Positions 46,701 through 60,000 of a stretch of 64,000 nucleotides of DNA are shown here, in pieces. The notes beneath the pieces were generated by a model, which was not told the DNA's origin, ran no database searches, and saw only the letters and a list, made by a program, of their open reading frames with translations. This stretch comes from Puffinus mauretanicus. Taxonomy: Eukaryota; Chordata; Aves; Procellariiformes; Procellariidae. The stretch's first letter is position 1. Each line of letters opens with the position of its first letter. Made by a program: the position numbers and the translations under genes. The DNA is taken from NCBI GenBank assembly GCA_023333565.1, contig JAJKFH010001934.1, forward strand, positions 186,001-250,000, in the 5' to 3' direction.

Positions 46701-49700
46701 AAATTGAGAGTTAGTAGAGTGGCAATGAGTAGGCGGAAAGAAACATTCCTGTTCATGGTGGGGTTTCAGGAGATCACCACTGCCTTTTTTAAGATTATCC
46801 TCCCCGAGGTTTGGGGGAGTGTATCAGTCCAAAACCTTCAACAGGTCTGAAAGATGAATGACCATGTATGAATTAGCAATGGTATTGATCCCTGTCCGGA
46901 AGCGTTTGGAGGAGCGTCAGGGAAGGCACAACTTTCCCCTGGGATTAGAATCAACTTGGGGCACGTTAGGTCAGATTGCTGTAGCCAGCACGATCCTCAT
47001 GCAGAGAGTGTTGCTGCTTCGTAAACTTTGTGCACAGCGATGAGAACTACAAATGATTTTTTTTTTTTTAAAGGAAACGTTCTTGTTCAGAAACTTTATG
47101 GGCTTATTTTCACGGTGGGATGCCTCGCTGCCTGTACTTGTGTCATAAAGACTTTTCCAGATCAGTAGTGGGAATTAATTTCTCTGTTTTCCTAGTTATG
47201 GCTGGGGCAATTTTTTATTAAAGCTGGAGCTGTGGAACACAAGAATAATAAATTGCCTGGGGAGGGTTTCTTTAAGGAAATTCGATCTCTTAATCAGGAG
47301 TAATTAGAAATTATTGTAGTGAGACTGTGAAGGAAAAAGTAAGGCTACAACTGAATTACAAACTCTACCTGAATCGCTTACTGTTTGGCAAAATCTGAAT
47401 CAAAAGGTGAAATTTAAGGCTCCTGTAGATGCAGTGACGTGATTCCAGAGTGTCCATTCAGAAAGATTTAATTTTAAATAGCTGAGCTGTGTCCAGTTAA
47501 CGAGTGTTGACTCTACTCTATACTTTAAGTTGATAAAGACACCTACACATACAGGTTTCCTGTATGTCGCGTTTTTTCAAGTGGGAACATTGCGTTGCCT
47601 TTCAGTATGGAATTTGATTAGAGGTGCCTGTTTTATGTACTCGAACGCGCACCGGTGAAGGCGTGGGGTTTAATCAGATTGCGCGTACCCTGCGGTCTGT
47701 TTATCCCAGGAAGCAGTCAGGCACGCAGCGGGGAACGAACCTGCGAGGTGCCTTGGGAAAGACCCATGTGGCAGGACTGCAAATTCAGCTACTGCCTCAA
47801 CTGCTGCTGGCTTTTTTCCGAGTTCAGGGGAGCTTTCTGACAAACTCGTTCTAGTGCTTTGATAATGGCTAAACTCATTCTTGTCGTTTTTTAAAAAGAG
47901 GCAAGAAGAAACGCTTCGCGAACTGGCTTTGCAGTGGCTGAGGTGAAGAGCGGCCTCATTTCGGTGAGGAAATGGTGGTTGCAAATGAAATCGTCTATCG
48001 AGTCATAATTACGGGGGCATTACCACAGCATTGCAACGTGTACTCGGCTACTTTGTTTTCATTCAAAGTTTGACGAAAATGGAAACCACAAAACTAAGGC
48101 AAAGGTGGTTTGTATTTTACCCCAGAAGCCAGAGGTAAATAAGTAACCCTATTATTACGTGCCTTTTGGGTGTGTGTTACAGTGCAATGCAGACGCAGAT
48201 TATATATAGCCCAGATGATATGTGCAACCCACAGTCCTCAACTGCATGCCTTAATGGTAGGTCGAGGATGGTTTTGCTGCTGATACATCCAAACAAGGCC
48301 ACTCTTACGCTTCATGGCAGACAACTATAAGCAGAGTTCATGTTTTCAGTAGCATTTGTCAGGTTAAAATGGATTTTGTTCATTAGATGCAGTTTTTCTT
48401 GGGAGGTCCTGTTGGGTTGTAAAAGCAGCTTTTGCTACTTCAAAAGCTGTAGGCTTCCTCGGAAACAGTAAAGCCTTTTCGCTGAATCAGTGCTGTGTGC
48501 AGTGCTGAGACCTAATGAACGTGATGATTATCTCTGATCAGTCTTTTGTGGCAGAGGTGTGAGATTCTTCATTGGCCTTTGTAGAAATTCAAAAAGGCTG
48601 GAAAATAATTGTTAAAATTGGGGGAGAAAATGTAACTTCATATGTACAGTCGAGAGCAAGTTGGCAGGGGCATTTATTTCTGTCACGAAGTGGCTATCAT
48701 GAGTCTGCTTGCTTTGCTTTGCAGTATTGGATCTTAGCTTCAGACAATGCTTTCGGGCTGCTGCAGTTTCTTCACCCCGGTAATCCTCTCATTTCTAATT
48801 GTGTCCATGGTTCTGTACGGATAGAGTTGGTTAGAGGTTTTTTGAGTAAATTGAAATTCCCTGTGAGGTGTGGTACAAGAACAAACTGTTGTATGAGCAG
48901 GTATGTACTGATCACAAAGCAATTTTGATTTCTGCCAAGCCCTATTGTACTGAAATCGGTTGTGCAGAAAGACACGATGGAAACATGCCAGTTCCAGAGT
49001 TGAAATGCGTGTGGTGCTGCTGGGGCTGAGATTTCACAGGAGCTGCAAGCTGACCTTTAGTTGCTTTTGGAAGGGAGACTTTCTTCAGCCCTGTGTCTAC
49101 CATGTTTTCTCCCTTAAAAAAAGGGGGTTAGTGTTTCTGTGGCAGTGCAACAAGCTGGAAAAGATCTGGGTGAAAATGAATCCTTTTATTGGTGGCCTGC
49201 ATTTAGGGTGCTTTAAGGCAGTCAGGCTGACTTTCAGGTTTGAATCTTAGATACTCAATGTTTAATATGTTGTGTGTTGTTTTATAGCCTTTAGGAAAAA
49301 AAGGCATCTCCAGACTTTGTTCTTAATATTCACAGGTCTGAGGAATAGGGACCACACTCCTCAATGCTTTCCTTTTACACTAGAATTACCCTGTCTGAAA
49401 GGTGAATTGGACTCCAGGCATTTCCCGGTCTCCTCTGTGCTTCCTATTATTGAACTAATTAATTTATACAGACCTTGCTCTGGTGCAGAGATTGGGCTGT
49501 GGTCTCGGTTTGCAGAGGCTCAGCTGGTATTTTCGTAGCTAGCTTAGGGATGCTCTGGTGCTAGGGTGGCTCGAGCAGCAATAACGTTATTCCTGATATG
49601 GGACTTAAGTAGTCAAGAATTCAGTTTGTCATCTCATGCTTTTTGGAAAGAGGGAGAAATAAAAAATACAGGTTAGATTTTGGGCACATGAGCTCTGCAC

Positions 49701-52700
49701 TTCAAATATTCATTGGTTTTTGCTTGCAGTATGCTGAAGCAGGTGCTGGTGGAGCTGGTTCATTTTCTGAAGTCCCACTGTGCAAAAATGAGTTGGGTAC
49801 TTGGATATCTGGGGTCCTCTGTGGAAACTACAAATACATCAGTTCCTTTCCTTCTCTCCTTTTGGTGTGCCCAGACTTTTCTGGGTAACAGCAAAATGTG
49901 TGAATTGCATTCTTCAGTATAAGAATTTATTAATGCTCACATTTTGAGGGTTCATACGTGTTGATAAAATAGTGTGTTTTGGTCTTGTGGATGTCTAGAA
50001 CATCTTTAATATCCTGGTTTTAATTATATCAAGCTTGGTCTTCTGGGTTTTTTAAAACTCCAGCCTTGGGGTACTTTTAGTTCTCATCCCTGATCTCTGC
50101 AAACAGGCTATTTTGTTCGTTCTGTGTTATAATTAAATGTACATCTTCCTCTATTGAAAAGATTTCTGCAGTAGAACTGTTTTGCAGCTGTGGTGGTGAG
50201 TTTTGAGCGTTGTGGTTCAAGTGTTAGGTGTTGAGCCTTCTTGCTGAGCCAAGCTAAAATCGTCTCTTTTATGAAACTTTTCCAAGCTGAAAGCTGCATT
50301 GCTAAATGTTGGGCAGACAGCCGATGAAATGGAGTTTTGAGAGGATGGGGCACTAAATACCAGCTGCACGCAGACGTGTGGTAACCTGCAGGCGATGAGT
50401 ACATCTGTCAAGCCTTCTAGGGAAAAACTTCCACATCTACTCAACAGGAGAGGTAAATCTAAAGTTTTACAGTCTAGCTGTCAGTCAGGAATCCAGAGGG
50501 TAAATAGTACCTTGTTCTTGGTGACTTAGGGCTTCCATCTTTCGGGAGGCTGATACAGGAATAACCATGCCTTGCTACCTCCCTTTGGATGCTCTTACTC
50601 CTGTGTCAGCTTCTGCGATAATAAGAACAAGAGCATCAGTCCTCTGCACAAATCAGCCGTTCTGCTTTAATTTTACCCTCTGCTTTTATCAGGAAGATAA
50701 TTTTGGTAGAGGCAAGCCCTTCAGCGGCGTCAAGGACAGCGAGTAGGGAAGCTGGTTTGCTATATTCATACTGCAGGTTTTTTCCCCTGCGTGCATCCAC
50801 ACCTCCAGAGTGGTTGATCAGCTGCCAAAAGGTCTGGAGGCGAATTATAAGTGTTTACCGTGCTGATGGCTAAATAGAAATAGCTTTTGTCACTGGGAGC
50901 TGGCTTAGAAGTCATGCTGTGTTCATCTCTGTGCCATGCTTTCCTATAGGCTGCTGGCTTTATGTTTAAGGTTTGGTGAATATGGCTCATTCAGTGAACT
51001 GAAACACCTGGGAGAGGCTATAGGTGGCTTTTTGAGACTTTGTATGATCTGTTTCAAGTAGAACTATGAAAAAAATTTGCTGTGTTTGGCTTGTTGGCTG
51101 AGTAGGGTGCCCAGGTGCTACTGTGGGAGTCCTGTATAAGGTAGCAGTTTCTTGGAAATGGAGTATTGCAATTTTTCATTTGGTTTTGAATTGCTTTACA
51201 AAAGCAGTGAATCCCCTCTTGAAGAGGGGGAAACTGAGGCACGGATAGACAAAGAGCCTTGTCCAGGGTCGAATGTGCTGGTCAGTAGCAGAGCTGCGAG
51301 TGACGGTGGGTCCTGAGTCCCGCTTCAATGTTCTGCCCAGCGTGTCGATGAGTATTTTTAAGGCTTACTTTGCTCAAGTGATGAAAAAACCGACTCGCCT
51401 ACCACATCTCACAGCCACAGAGGATGCAGCTCCCTTCCCTTTCCAGTTCCTCTCTGGTAATGTTATATTACTGTGCCACCCACAGGCAGCTACCACGCTG
51501 CTGAAAAATATTTGCCGTTTGCATGGGGAGCCAGTTATCAAATGTTAAATCTGTGACGAAAAGCTGCTGGTTTCATTTGCTGTAATATCTGCTGTATTTA
51601 GATTTCCCAAACCTAGTTATTCTAATATTCTGTTTAAATTGCATTTATAGTTGTTACAGTATTTTTTGATTTTTTTTCCCACTGTTTCCATGGGATGTTT
51701 GTCACTTCTTCCACAAAACCCTTTCTTTGTGCTAAGCAGCCGCTGTGTTCCTGCTCAACAGCAATTGCTTTCCAACAAGTGAAGAAATGCAAGCTGTGTT
51801 CCAGTCAGATCCTTGTGAAGAGAGAGAAACTGCAGGGCTGTTAATTACTGGTGCACCCCGTTCATTGACATGTTGCCAGATTAGGTTGTGAGAACAACTT
51901 GGTTTAATCTGTGTCATTTTATTTGAGGGGGAATATTCTGATTTATCTCCAGGATGCACAGGAGTTGACCTCTCCGTCGTTCTGTGCCCGATTAGTGCAG
52001 AACAAACTGGGTCAGCAGAAGCTGCTTGGATTTTGAAACCAGCATACCCATTTGTAGCAAATGATGTTCAAATCGTGACAACTGAGGGACATGAGCAAAC
52101 CAAGATTTTTAGGTGGAGTTGATTTGTTATTAGATGAAGTCAGAAAAACAGACAAGCTTTTTGGCTTCTGCTGATCTGAAGAAGGGCTTGTGCGTCTCTC
52201 TTCCCTCTGTACTGCTCGGTCCCACAAGATGTTAACTTTACCTCACACCTCGTCTTGTAATTTATAGTAGTGCATTTGGCATGGTTGATCAGTTTAGGTT
52301 TTTTAAGAATTTCCCTTGTGATATTTAAACTCTCGTCTGTGCACCCGTGCTATAAGCTGCCCCTTGGGAGAACTGTTCTGTGCTGTTGAGTTATTCTGCT
52401 TTGTAGAACAGAATTTTAATACTGTTTACCATGCTCTTAATCTTACGGCTGGCAGATAAATTGAGTTACTTGAGCCCTCCCCCTGGGGACTTCATGGGGC
52501 TTCATGGACAGCAGACCCATGGCATTAGGTGGAGTTATCTCAGCTTTGCAAAAATCCGCTCATCTGTCTTCCTGGAATGAGTAATTGATTGGTGAGAGAA
52601 TAAAATGTTGATTTTTTTTTTTTTTTTTTTCTTAAATTGGATTTATAAAAAGGGATGGACAACCAGATCTGGTGGGGCAGTTGGGAAGTTTTTTCTGTGA

Positions 52701-52880
52701 GTCCAGCCTTTCAGAAACATCTGCAGCTGGCTTTCATGCACTGGGAAGAGTCCTTCTGATGGCTTGGTTCATCCATTCAAGTAAAATCTGGCAAGCCAGG
52801 GATGAAAACTCAGAACCTCCCCAGATAACCTGTGTGATGAAGAGCAGACTGCTCAGTGCCTCGCCTCAGTCTCCCAGCTA
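31794..52880 (+). other. Long non-coding region, probable first intron (left part)
   Basis: After the CpG island fades at about 32.2 kb the sequence becomes AT-richer and uniform. I found no coding exon, RNA gene or recognisable transposon here. The open frames are short, random-looking and not conserved with families I know. Features: C17 near 35183-35199 and short A/T tracts (e.g. 38637-38649). This is ordinary intronic or intergenic DNA as far as can be seen. Confidence 0.5.
52612..52630 (+). repeat. T19 homopolymer
   Basis: An uninterrupted run of 19 T residues about 250 bp before the 21-bp array. Confidence 0.85.
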
Positions 52881-52881
52881 G

Positions 52882-53071
52882 CTTTTTCCTGGTTGCCCGC
52901 TCTTTCTTCCTGGTTGCCCGCTCTTTCTTCCTGGTTGCCCGCTCTTTCTTCCTGGTTGCCCGCTCTTTCTTCCTGGTTGCCCGCTCTTTCTTCCTGGTTG
53001 CCCACTCTTTCTTCCTGGTTGCCCACTCTTTCTTCCTGGTTGCCCACTCTTTCTTCCTGGTTGCCCACTCC
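52882..53071. repeat. 21-bp tandem array, nine copies
   Basis: Nine near-identical 21-bp units have core TTCTTCCTGGTTGCCC. The first five units continue GCTC and the last four continue ACTC, with one clean switch near 53003. Because 21 is a multiple of three, frames stay open on both strands and produce a heptad-like repeat (RKKEWAT/RKKERAT on minus, FFLVARS/FFLVAHS on plus). No start, splice or flanking coding context supports a protein. This is a VNTR candidate. Confidence 0.97.
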
Positions 53072-56000
53072 TTCTTCTTATAATTGTGAGCTCTTGCAGG
53101 CAGGAGCAGTCCCTCACTAGACTCATCTGTCATCTGGTCCAATGGGGACCGGCTCTGGATTTGGGCTTCTGGGTGCTGCTGTAGTAACATCATTTTTAAA
53201 ACGGTGTAAAGCAAAGGACTGAACTAGCATAATGAATTATAATATTTCTTTATTAACTGTTACTAGCACCATATTAGGTCAAAATAAAATATATTCTAGG
53301 AGGTTGTCAAGTGAGTTTGGTTTCATTTCATGGGTATGTCACTCGAGCGCTCGCTAATGGTCTGTATTAATGCAGGACCTTGTTCCTCAGGCTATTGGGT
53401 GGTTGTTAACACTTCCCTATCCCTCTCCCTCCAACTGATGGGTATAGTTCAAGACTGTTATAAGAACATCCTTTCTCTCCCCCACATGCTTTTTTCCCAA
53501 GACAGCCTCTGGTTTTGTCTCTCGTTACAGTAAGAGCCCTGTAGTAGCTGCCCAGCTGCTGTCGCGTCCCTCTCTGGAATGGTGATTTAGAGCTGAGCCA
53601 GCGTGGAAGCTGGCTTTCCGTGCCTAAGGCAAGCCTGTTAGCAGATGCTGCCGAGAAGCGATGTGCCACTTCTGTTTGGAAGAGTTGTCAGTCTTCTAGT
53701 TTAGTTGGGAAAAACAACCAATGTTGGCTTGGCTTTTAGTTGGACTTTTGGAAAATCCCTTAGTCTTTTGAAGGAAGCTGGAGGAGATGAGCATCCTAGA
53801 TCAGAAGCGCCTGTGAGGATGGAGTGGTACAGCTAACGAGCTTCGCTGTGGAGGAAGCTGAAAGCGTAATGCTCAAGAGGTCTAGGGAAGGGTTGCTGAA
53901 AATGAGACCATGAGAAAGTGGGTAAGCTGGTAATCAGTAAAGCTCCTAGCTGAACTATGTGGATTGCCTGCGGCTGGAAAAAACAGTGGCACCTTAGTGT
54001 GCAGCTTTGTGGTGACTTAGTGTTTGGAGCTGGGGCTGTCAAGGTCCTGTCCTTCCCCACCGTGTGCCCCTCTGAAAGTGCTTAGATTGCATCTGGGTCA
54101 GCTTTGGCTGCTCCCCGGGCGGCTGGGTCAGTGCTGGTGCAAGGAAGGGGTGGGAAGGCGCGGGAGGAGGTCCGGAGTCTGGACTTTGGTCGGTTCATGT
54201 TGCTGTGGGACCGCACCCTCAGGAGGATGCAGTAGAGCCGAGCACACGGGACAGATGAAATTCCCTGCTTCAGCAGAGCGTGTGAGAAGACTGAAGAAAC
54301 GGGGTAGAAAAGAGCGTAGAAAATACTACAGCATGGCTGCGGAGCAGTCATTTTCTATTGTGTGTGGATTAGCTGCCTAGCTGGAAAAAAGCCATCACCT
54401 TGCTGCTGAGAGTTCAGAGACGGGTCAATGGAACAAGAATATATTCTTAGATTGGTACGAAGAGCTGGGGGAAAAAAAAAAAAAGCCAAGTGTTTGAACT
54501 AACAAGCCAGACAAAGGCCGTGCTTCTGCTTGCTGCGATGCTGAGCAGCAGCAAGGGGCAGGCAGCAGGGCTGCTGAGCGGTGTATCCCGGAGCGGTGAA
54601 AGGAGTTGTGCTGTGCCGGTAACAGGCGGCTCTGTGGTGGCAGAGGAATTTCACGCAGCTGTCAGGCCCAGGGAATGTCTGAGCACTTTGAGGACATGAA
54701 TATTCAGAGGAGCTGTAGCATGTGTCATACTAAAGGAAATGCAAAATCCAAGTTTTCTCCGGCTTACGTACCTGGGAAATGTCTGACAGTAGACGATAAA
54801 AGTAATTTTCTGTTCTTCGGGGCAGGTTATCTGAAACTGTCTGTGGCAGAATACAGCTTCCCAATTAGCCAGCCCTAGTTAATGCTGGCAGCAGGATCTG
54901 CACTACTTAATCCATTGCTTCGCTGAGAAAGTGCCTGTTTTCTTAGCGCAGGCAGAGATGTGTGCTCCTGCTTTGGCAGCCTCGCAGAAATCCTGGGAGT
55001 CCTGACTTTGCTCCCTCTTGCTTTAATCGGCATCACGTTTTTTTCCTCCAATGTGCCTTTTATGCTTGTTCTATTAATAATCAGATGATTGTGGATTTAG
55101 TGTTTTGCTCAGAAGGATCCCTCCGCATACAGGCTGAGGTGCTTCCAGCCGTGCTGTCAGGCGATGACAGATGTCCTTGGTGCGTACACTGAGTGTCCGG
55201 CAGCGATGGGCTGCCAGGATTAGTATTCCAGGCACAAACGTGCCCCTCGTAATATGCAAAGCTCAGCGCAGCCTGTGCAGGAATGCCCTTGAAAAGCAAA
55301 TTAAACTGAACTCTCTGGGGGAGTAGGAGGGTTGCTGTCATCTATGCTGAGGTTCAAGTAGGTTTTGAGGTGTCTGCTTTTGTTTCTCTTTTGCTTTCCC
55401 TTCCCAGAAGGGCTTACTGAAAGGGCAGACAGGGAGACCTTACCTGCAGACGCCCTGTACAGTAGAGTTGCTACTAACTGGGGATTTGGGTTTGTGTGAA
55501 GAATGCTGACTTGATAATGATATTTGTAAAAATCATTATGGCTCTTCTGCCTTCGGTGGGGAGCATTTGTTCTAGTTTTTGCAAATGGTGTCCTTGATGC
55601 AGCCTTTAGAATAGACATGTCACATGGATGTACCAAATTGCACATCCAAAATGCAGGTGAAATTTAGCTGTATTTTAAGTGTTAATGGATTAAGCTGGTG
55701 GGATTCTGAGGGTGTTTCCCAAGTAACATCATGGTAATCTGCATCTGAAATGAAGATCTGATGTTTTTGGGCTGCCCAGAAGTCTGCACAGATAGCGCTT
55801 CTCTTTGCTAAGCTGTTTAAATGCTGTGATTGGCAACGATGTTTTGAGAGTTTAATGGCTTTGTCGAGGTGTTCTCCCCATCTAAGAATATTGCTGCAAT
55901 GGTATTCTAGCTGCCACAGAGAGAAGTAGCCTGGAGCATGGTTGTCTGATCAAAAGAAGCGTTTCGCCCACGCAGTTCAGCAAAGCTTAAAAGCCCTGCT

Positions 56001-57002
56001 GGCGATAGCTTGTTCGGGCGCGCTTCCAGTGATGGTGTGGTAGGGTTATCTCCTCTGACACCGCAGCCCTGTGAGGCACCGATGCTGTCGTGCAAGCTGA
56101 GCACGTGCTGTAAAGTCAGCAAATTATCAGATGGAAATGTCCATCTGATCTGATGCTGCATTACAGCCACCAAACTGCGCTTTGCTGCTGGGAGTTAAGG
56201 TGATGAGCTGTCCTAGACTTAGTGGTGAAGGATTAGGCTGAAATGGGCTACACATAAAAGTTAGCTTTGACTTCTCAGCACTGGAAACAAGCTTATTTTG
56301 TAGCTCTTTCCCAATCACACCATGCTGTGCCTGTTGACATTTCCTATTGTGGTTGTCTTAGTTTGAACTGTAAGCTCTTTAGGACAGAAGCTCTCTTTTT
56401 CTAAAATGCTGAGCATGTTTTTACCCTGCTACGTAATATATCAGAATCAAGATGTCTCCTGATTTCCCCAAACTTAGTTCCTCTTGCACCTCGTTTCAGA
56501 ATTTTCTCCAGAGAAAAGCTGGGTTTGCTACTAAAATCCCAGTTCCTCCTTTTTGTCTTTTTTTTCCCCAGTACGTTCAGAACTGTCTTGATGCTGTGTG
56601 ACATCTAAAATACTACTTGTGCACGTGCCATTCTGCCTTTGCTAGATAAGCATTAGCTGTTCCCTTACAGCAGACACATGCCTTCTTGAAGAGGCAGACG
56701 TGGGATGTCTTCCCTGGGAACAAACATTTGAGGCTTTGTAATTATTACACCTTAATTTTGTTTCCCTTTTCCTTCCAACACATCACGTGTGTGGTTAGAG
56801 ACTAGTGATATCTTCAAAGAGGGGTGAAGATGCCACACACTCTCGTTCCTGGTTTGCTGGGGCAGGATTTCTGCTCCAGGTTCCCTCGATGCTGGTGATG
56901 TGTTGGACTGAGCAGAGCTGATAGAGAAGTGAAACTAAACCTGGGTTTTGGTCACACTTGGAATTTTAATTTGTGTGTCAATTTTGTTTCCTGTTTCTGT
57001 AG
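53072..57002 (+). other. Non-coding region, probable intron (middle part)
   Basis: Unremarkable AT-rich sequence follows the tandem array. I found no gene, RNA or transposon that I can support. An A-rich run lies near 54471-54484. Confidence 0.5.
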
Positions 57003-57049
57003 GAATTGCTCGGAAAGCTAGTGTGCAAGAGGAATGGAAGAGAACACTG
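57003..57049 (+). other. Candidate 47-nt exon, identity unknown
   Basis: A strong pyrimidine-rich acceptor (TTTCCTGTTTCTGTAG) and a near-perfect donor (CTG then GTGAGT) flank 47 bases. The segment is open in one frame (IARKASVQEEWKRT) and in another contains an ATG at 57034 opening MEENT. I cannot match either reading to a known protein. It could be an alternative 5' UTR exon, an alternative start exon of the right-hand gene or a pseudo-exon. Confidence 0.3.
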
Positions 57050-60000
57050 GTGAGTACCCTCTTAGATATCTTACCATGGGTGGTGGACCTGTTCTTTCCT
57101 CCTTGGTTAAGCATCATAAAGAACCTTATTACTTTAAACTTTGTGTCTTCAATTTACATGTAGAAGGTGATTAGAAAATAAGCTAGTTTGGCAGATGCAT
57201 CAGTTGCAACTGGACTGCACTATTGATGTGGACCAGATCTGAGTAAAGCTGTGTTGTACGTCTGGAAGATCTTTTTTTGAAATCTCCCATCTGTGAAACC
57301 TGAAATACAAGTCTATTGGCTATCCCAAGCTCTTGAAAACAAATAACATCCCCTTTCTTAATAGGTAGGAAGCTAGAAGCATTGAGCTGGTACGCGTTTT
57401 GAACAAGTCACATGGCAAGCCATAAAGAAGGATCAGCTCATGGTAGCTCCTGACTTCTCTTTCTGTAGTTATTTCTCTAGGCTGCTCTGTCTTGCAGAAG
57501 ATGTAGGATTTTTTTATTAAACAAAATTTGGCTTTAAAGCTCTTGCTTTAGGCACTGTGTACTGTTTGCCCTCAGGCAAGCAAACTCGTTGCTGTTAGGT
57601 TTCACTGATGCAAGGTTATGGTTGCAACTAAAACTGGTAGATTTTTGACTTAGAGATTGCCTTGAATGTTTTTTCCATCTGTTTGCCTAAAATGGCTACG
57701 GAAGACACTAGCTAAATGGCCATTTTTTCCCTCACATTGAAATGAGATTTGCATGAAAGCTCTTGCCAGCACTGTGGGAAGCCAGTCTCCGTGAAGTATA
57801 TTGACCTCACATCTTGTGGACCATGATGTTGCAGTTGGTGACTTCTAACTCGTAGTGAAGTGCAACTCTGTGACCGTAAATACTATTTCTAGGTTATTTC
57901 TATGCAGCTAGGTGATGCCATCCTTAAAACTTGAGAATCGACGTACTTGTCAGCAGTGTGGTGTGCTTGGTGTGGCAGATGTACCGGGCCTGTCTGCTGA
58001 AGGCCAGTTTTTGACTTCATGCAAAGCTGGTCTGCTGGAACCCAGTGGCCCAGTTGGAACAGCTACAAGCCAAGTGTACATGCATAAAAACATGTCATGC
58101 TTATAATCCTGGCGGCAAGAATTGCTGCTGTGCCCTCTAATTGTTAGCCTGTAAGGTGCACATTTAATTTGTGGTGATTGCTTTCCCTTATGATTTGCTT
58201 GTGGCAAACTAATCCCAAATGATGACTTTCGAAAGGGGAGGATGGGTGAAGTGAATGTGGTGCTGGCAGCCGATGTTGAAGCAATGGCTGTGGAGATGAC
58301 AGCTCCCGGCTCAACCCCAGGACAAAGCACAGACAGCAGCAGGGCGAGTTTTTCCATCTCTCCAGCCTGCGTTAATGGGATGGCTTTGAGCAACACTGTG
58401 AGCTCTGCTTATTCACCAGGACTTGGCCTCTGCTGGGACTGCCAGCAGCCAGCTGTGTTCATACAACAAAGCTTTTTGTCCCTTTTTACGGGCAGTTGAA
58501 CTCCATTTTTTGGGTAGGTCAGTGAGCCATGGGGTTGGAGCCTGTTGAGGTTACTAAAGCTTTGACTCCTGATTTGAGCAGCGCTGGTGGCCTGGAATGT
58601 GAAAGGCCTTATGTTCTGTTTGCATTTTGCCAACTTAAGTAAAATTACCTCTCCTTTTCCTCTGAACAAATTCAGCTGTGCAAATTTAGGATGGAGTATC
58701 CGTACCTGACCTTTGCATGCACGGACACTTCACGCAGCTGGTTGTGAAGCTTTACGTGTTGCCTTCTTAGCGCTGGGAGCTAAGCGCCCCATATTAAAGG
58801 CAGAATAAGCAGATGGGTCTTCTATTATTATTTCCTTAAAATTACTTTGCTTTTAAGGACGCTCATTCTCCAAGTGCTGCTAAGCTCAGGACTCCTGGGT
58901 TGTTCCCGGCACTGAGACTGGAGATGAGGTAAGGCGGGGCTGCGTGCAGGAGCTGAGCTGAAGTCGATGCCCTTTGTTCCCTCAAAGCCTGGTGCTTTTT
59001 GATGTATTGCTGTCCTTAACTGGTTGTATATTAACTGCATTCACAATGCTGCATGGCTGGCTTTTGTTTTAACTGCATTGGCGCGTGTTCAGAGTTGGTG
59101 TGCTTCGAATGGCCACTGGGACTGCACAGTGAAGCATAAATCCTTTTTAGCCGTCAGGCTTCACTAGCCGTGGGTGGGTGGGGGAGCCCTCCTTGGCTGG
59201 CTGCCCTGGCTAATTAAAAATGAAATTTGCTGTTGTCTTCAGATTTTAATTCATGCTCATCCCTGAAGACTAGTGGAAGCATGGTCTCCAGGCAGCTGCA
59301 GTGAAGTTTCAGAGCTTGTCTATACACAGTTATTTTAGAAGAGGTATGCAACTTAAAATTTGCTCGCAACCCTAACCTGGGTTGTTTTTCAAGTATAGAG
59401 AAGAATATACAGAAACTTCTTGCAAGCCTTGGGACGTGGCCCTGAGCAAGTGACTATAGTTAAAGTAACCACATCTCAGTTATCTGCAATAATTTGGATG
59501 TGCATGTAGGGCAGCATCAGAGGGCTTAGTTTTTCACCCTAATGCTGGACTTAAGCAAAACCGAATTACTTTGCTATAGGCTGTGCCTGCCTGACTGACA
59601 TTGGCTTAACGAATGCATAAACTGCTCAAGTCGCAGCAATTTGTGTAGCTTGTCAGCCTGAGCCCTCAGCTACCGACTCATGCTGTGAAACCTCCTGGAG
59701 ATGGAAGAAGTTTTGCAGTGGTGGGAACCTGCAAGGTTCTGTGTAGGAGCTGAGAGGTGGTGGCGATGGGATTGTGCCTGGGTGCGAGGCCGGGGCACAG
59801 CCCTGCAGTCTGTGCTGGAGGCAGAGTGCTGTGCCCGAGTCGTCAGCGGAGCTGTGAGGCAGGTGGGAGGATGGAAGTTAGCGAGAGGAATACATGAAAT
59901 CTAAATATACGCGTCTTGCCAGGCCGAGTTTCCCTGCTTTCCGAGGTCCCACCTACACAAGTGATCTGTTGAAGGGAAATGTCACTGGAATACCTTTCCC

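Noticed and set aside
52810..53214. Minus-strand frame with RKKEWAT heptads as a possible coiled-coil or nuclear protein
   Set aside because: The frame exists only because the tandem unit is 21 bp. The other strand is open too, and the flanks are non-coding.
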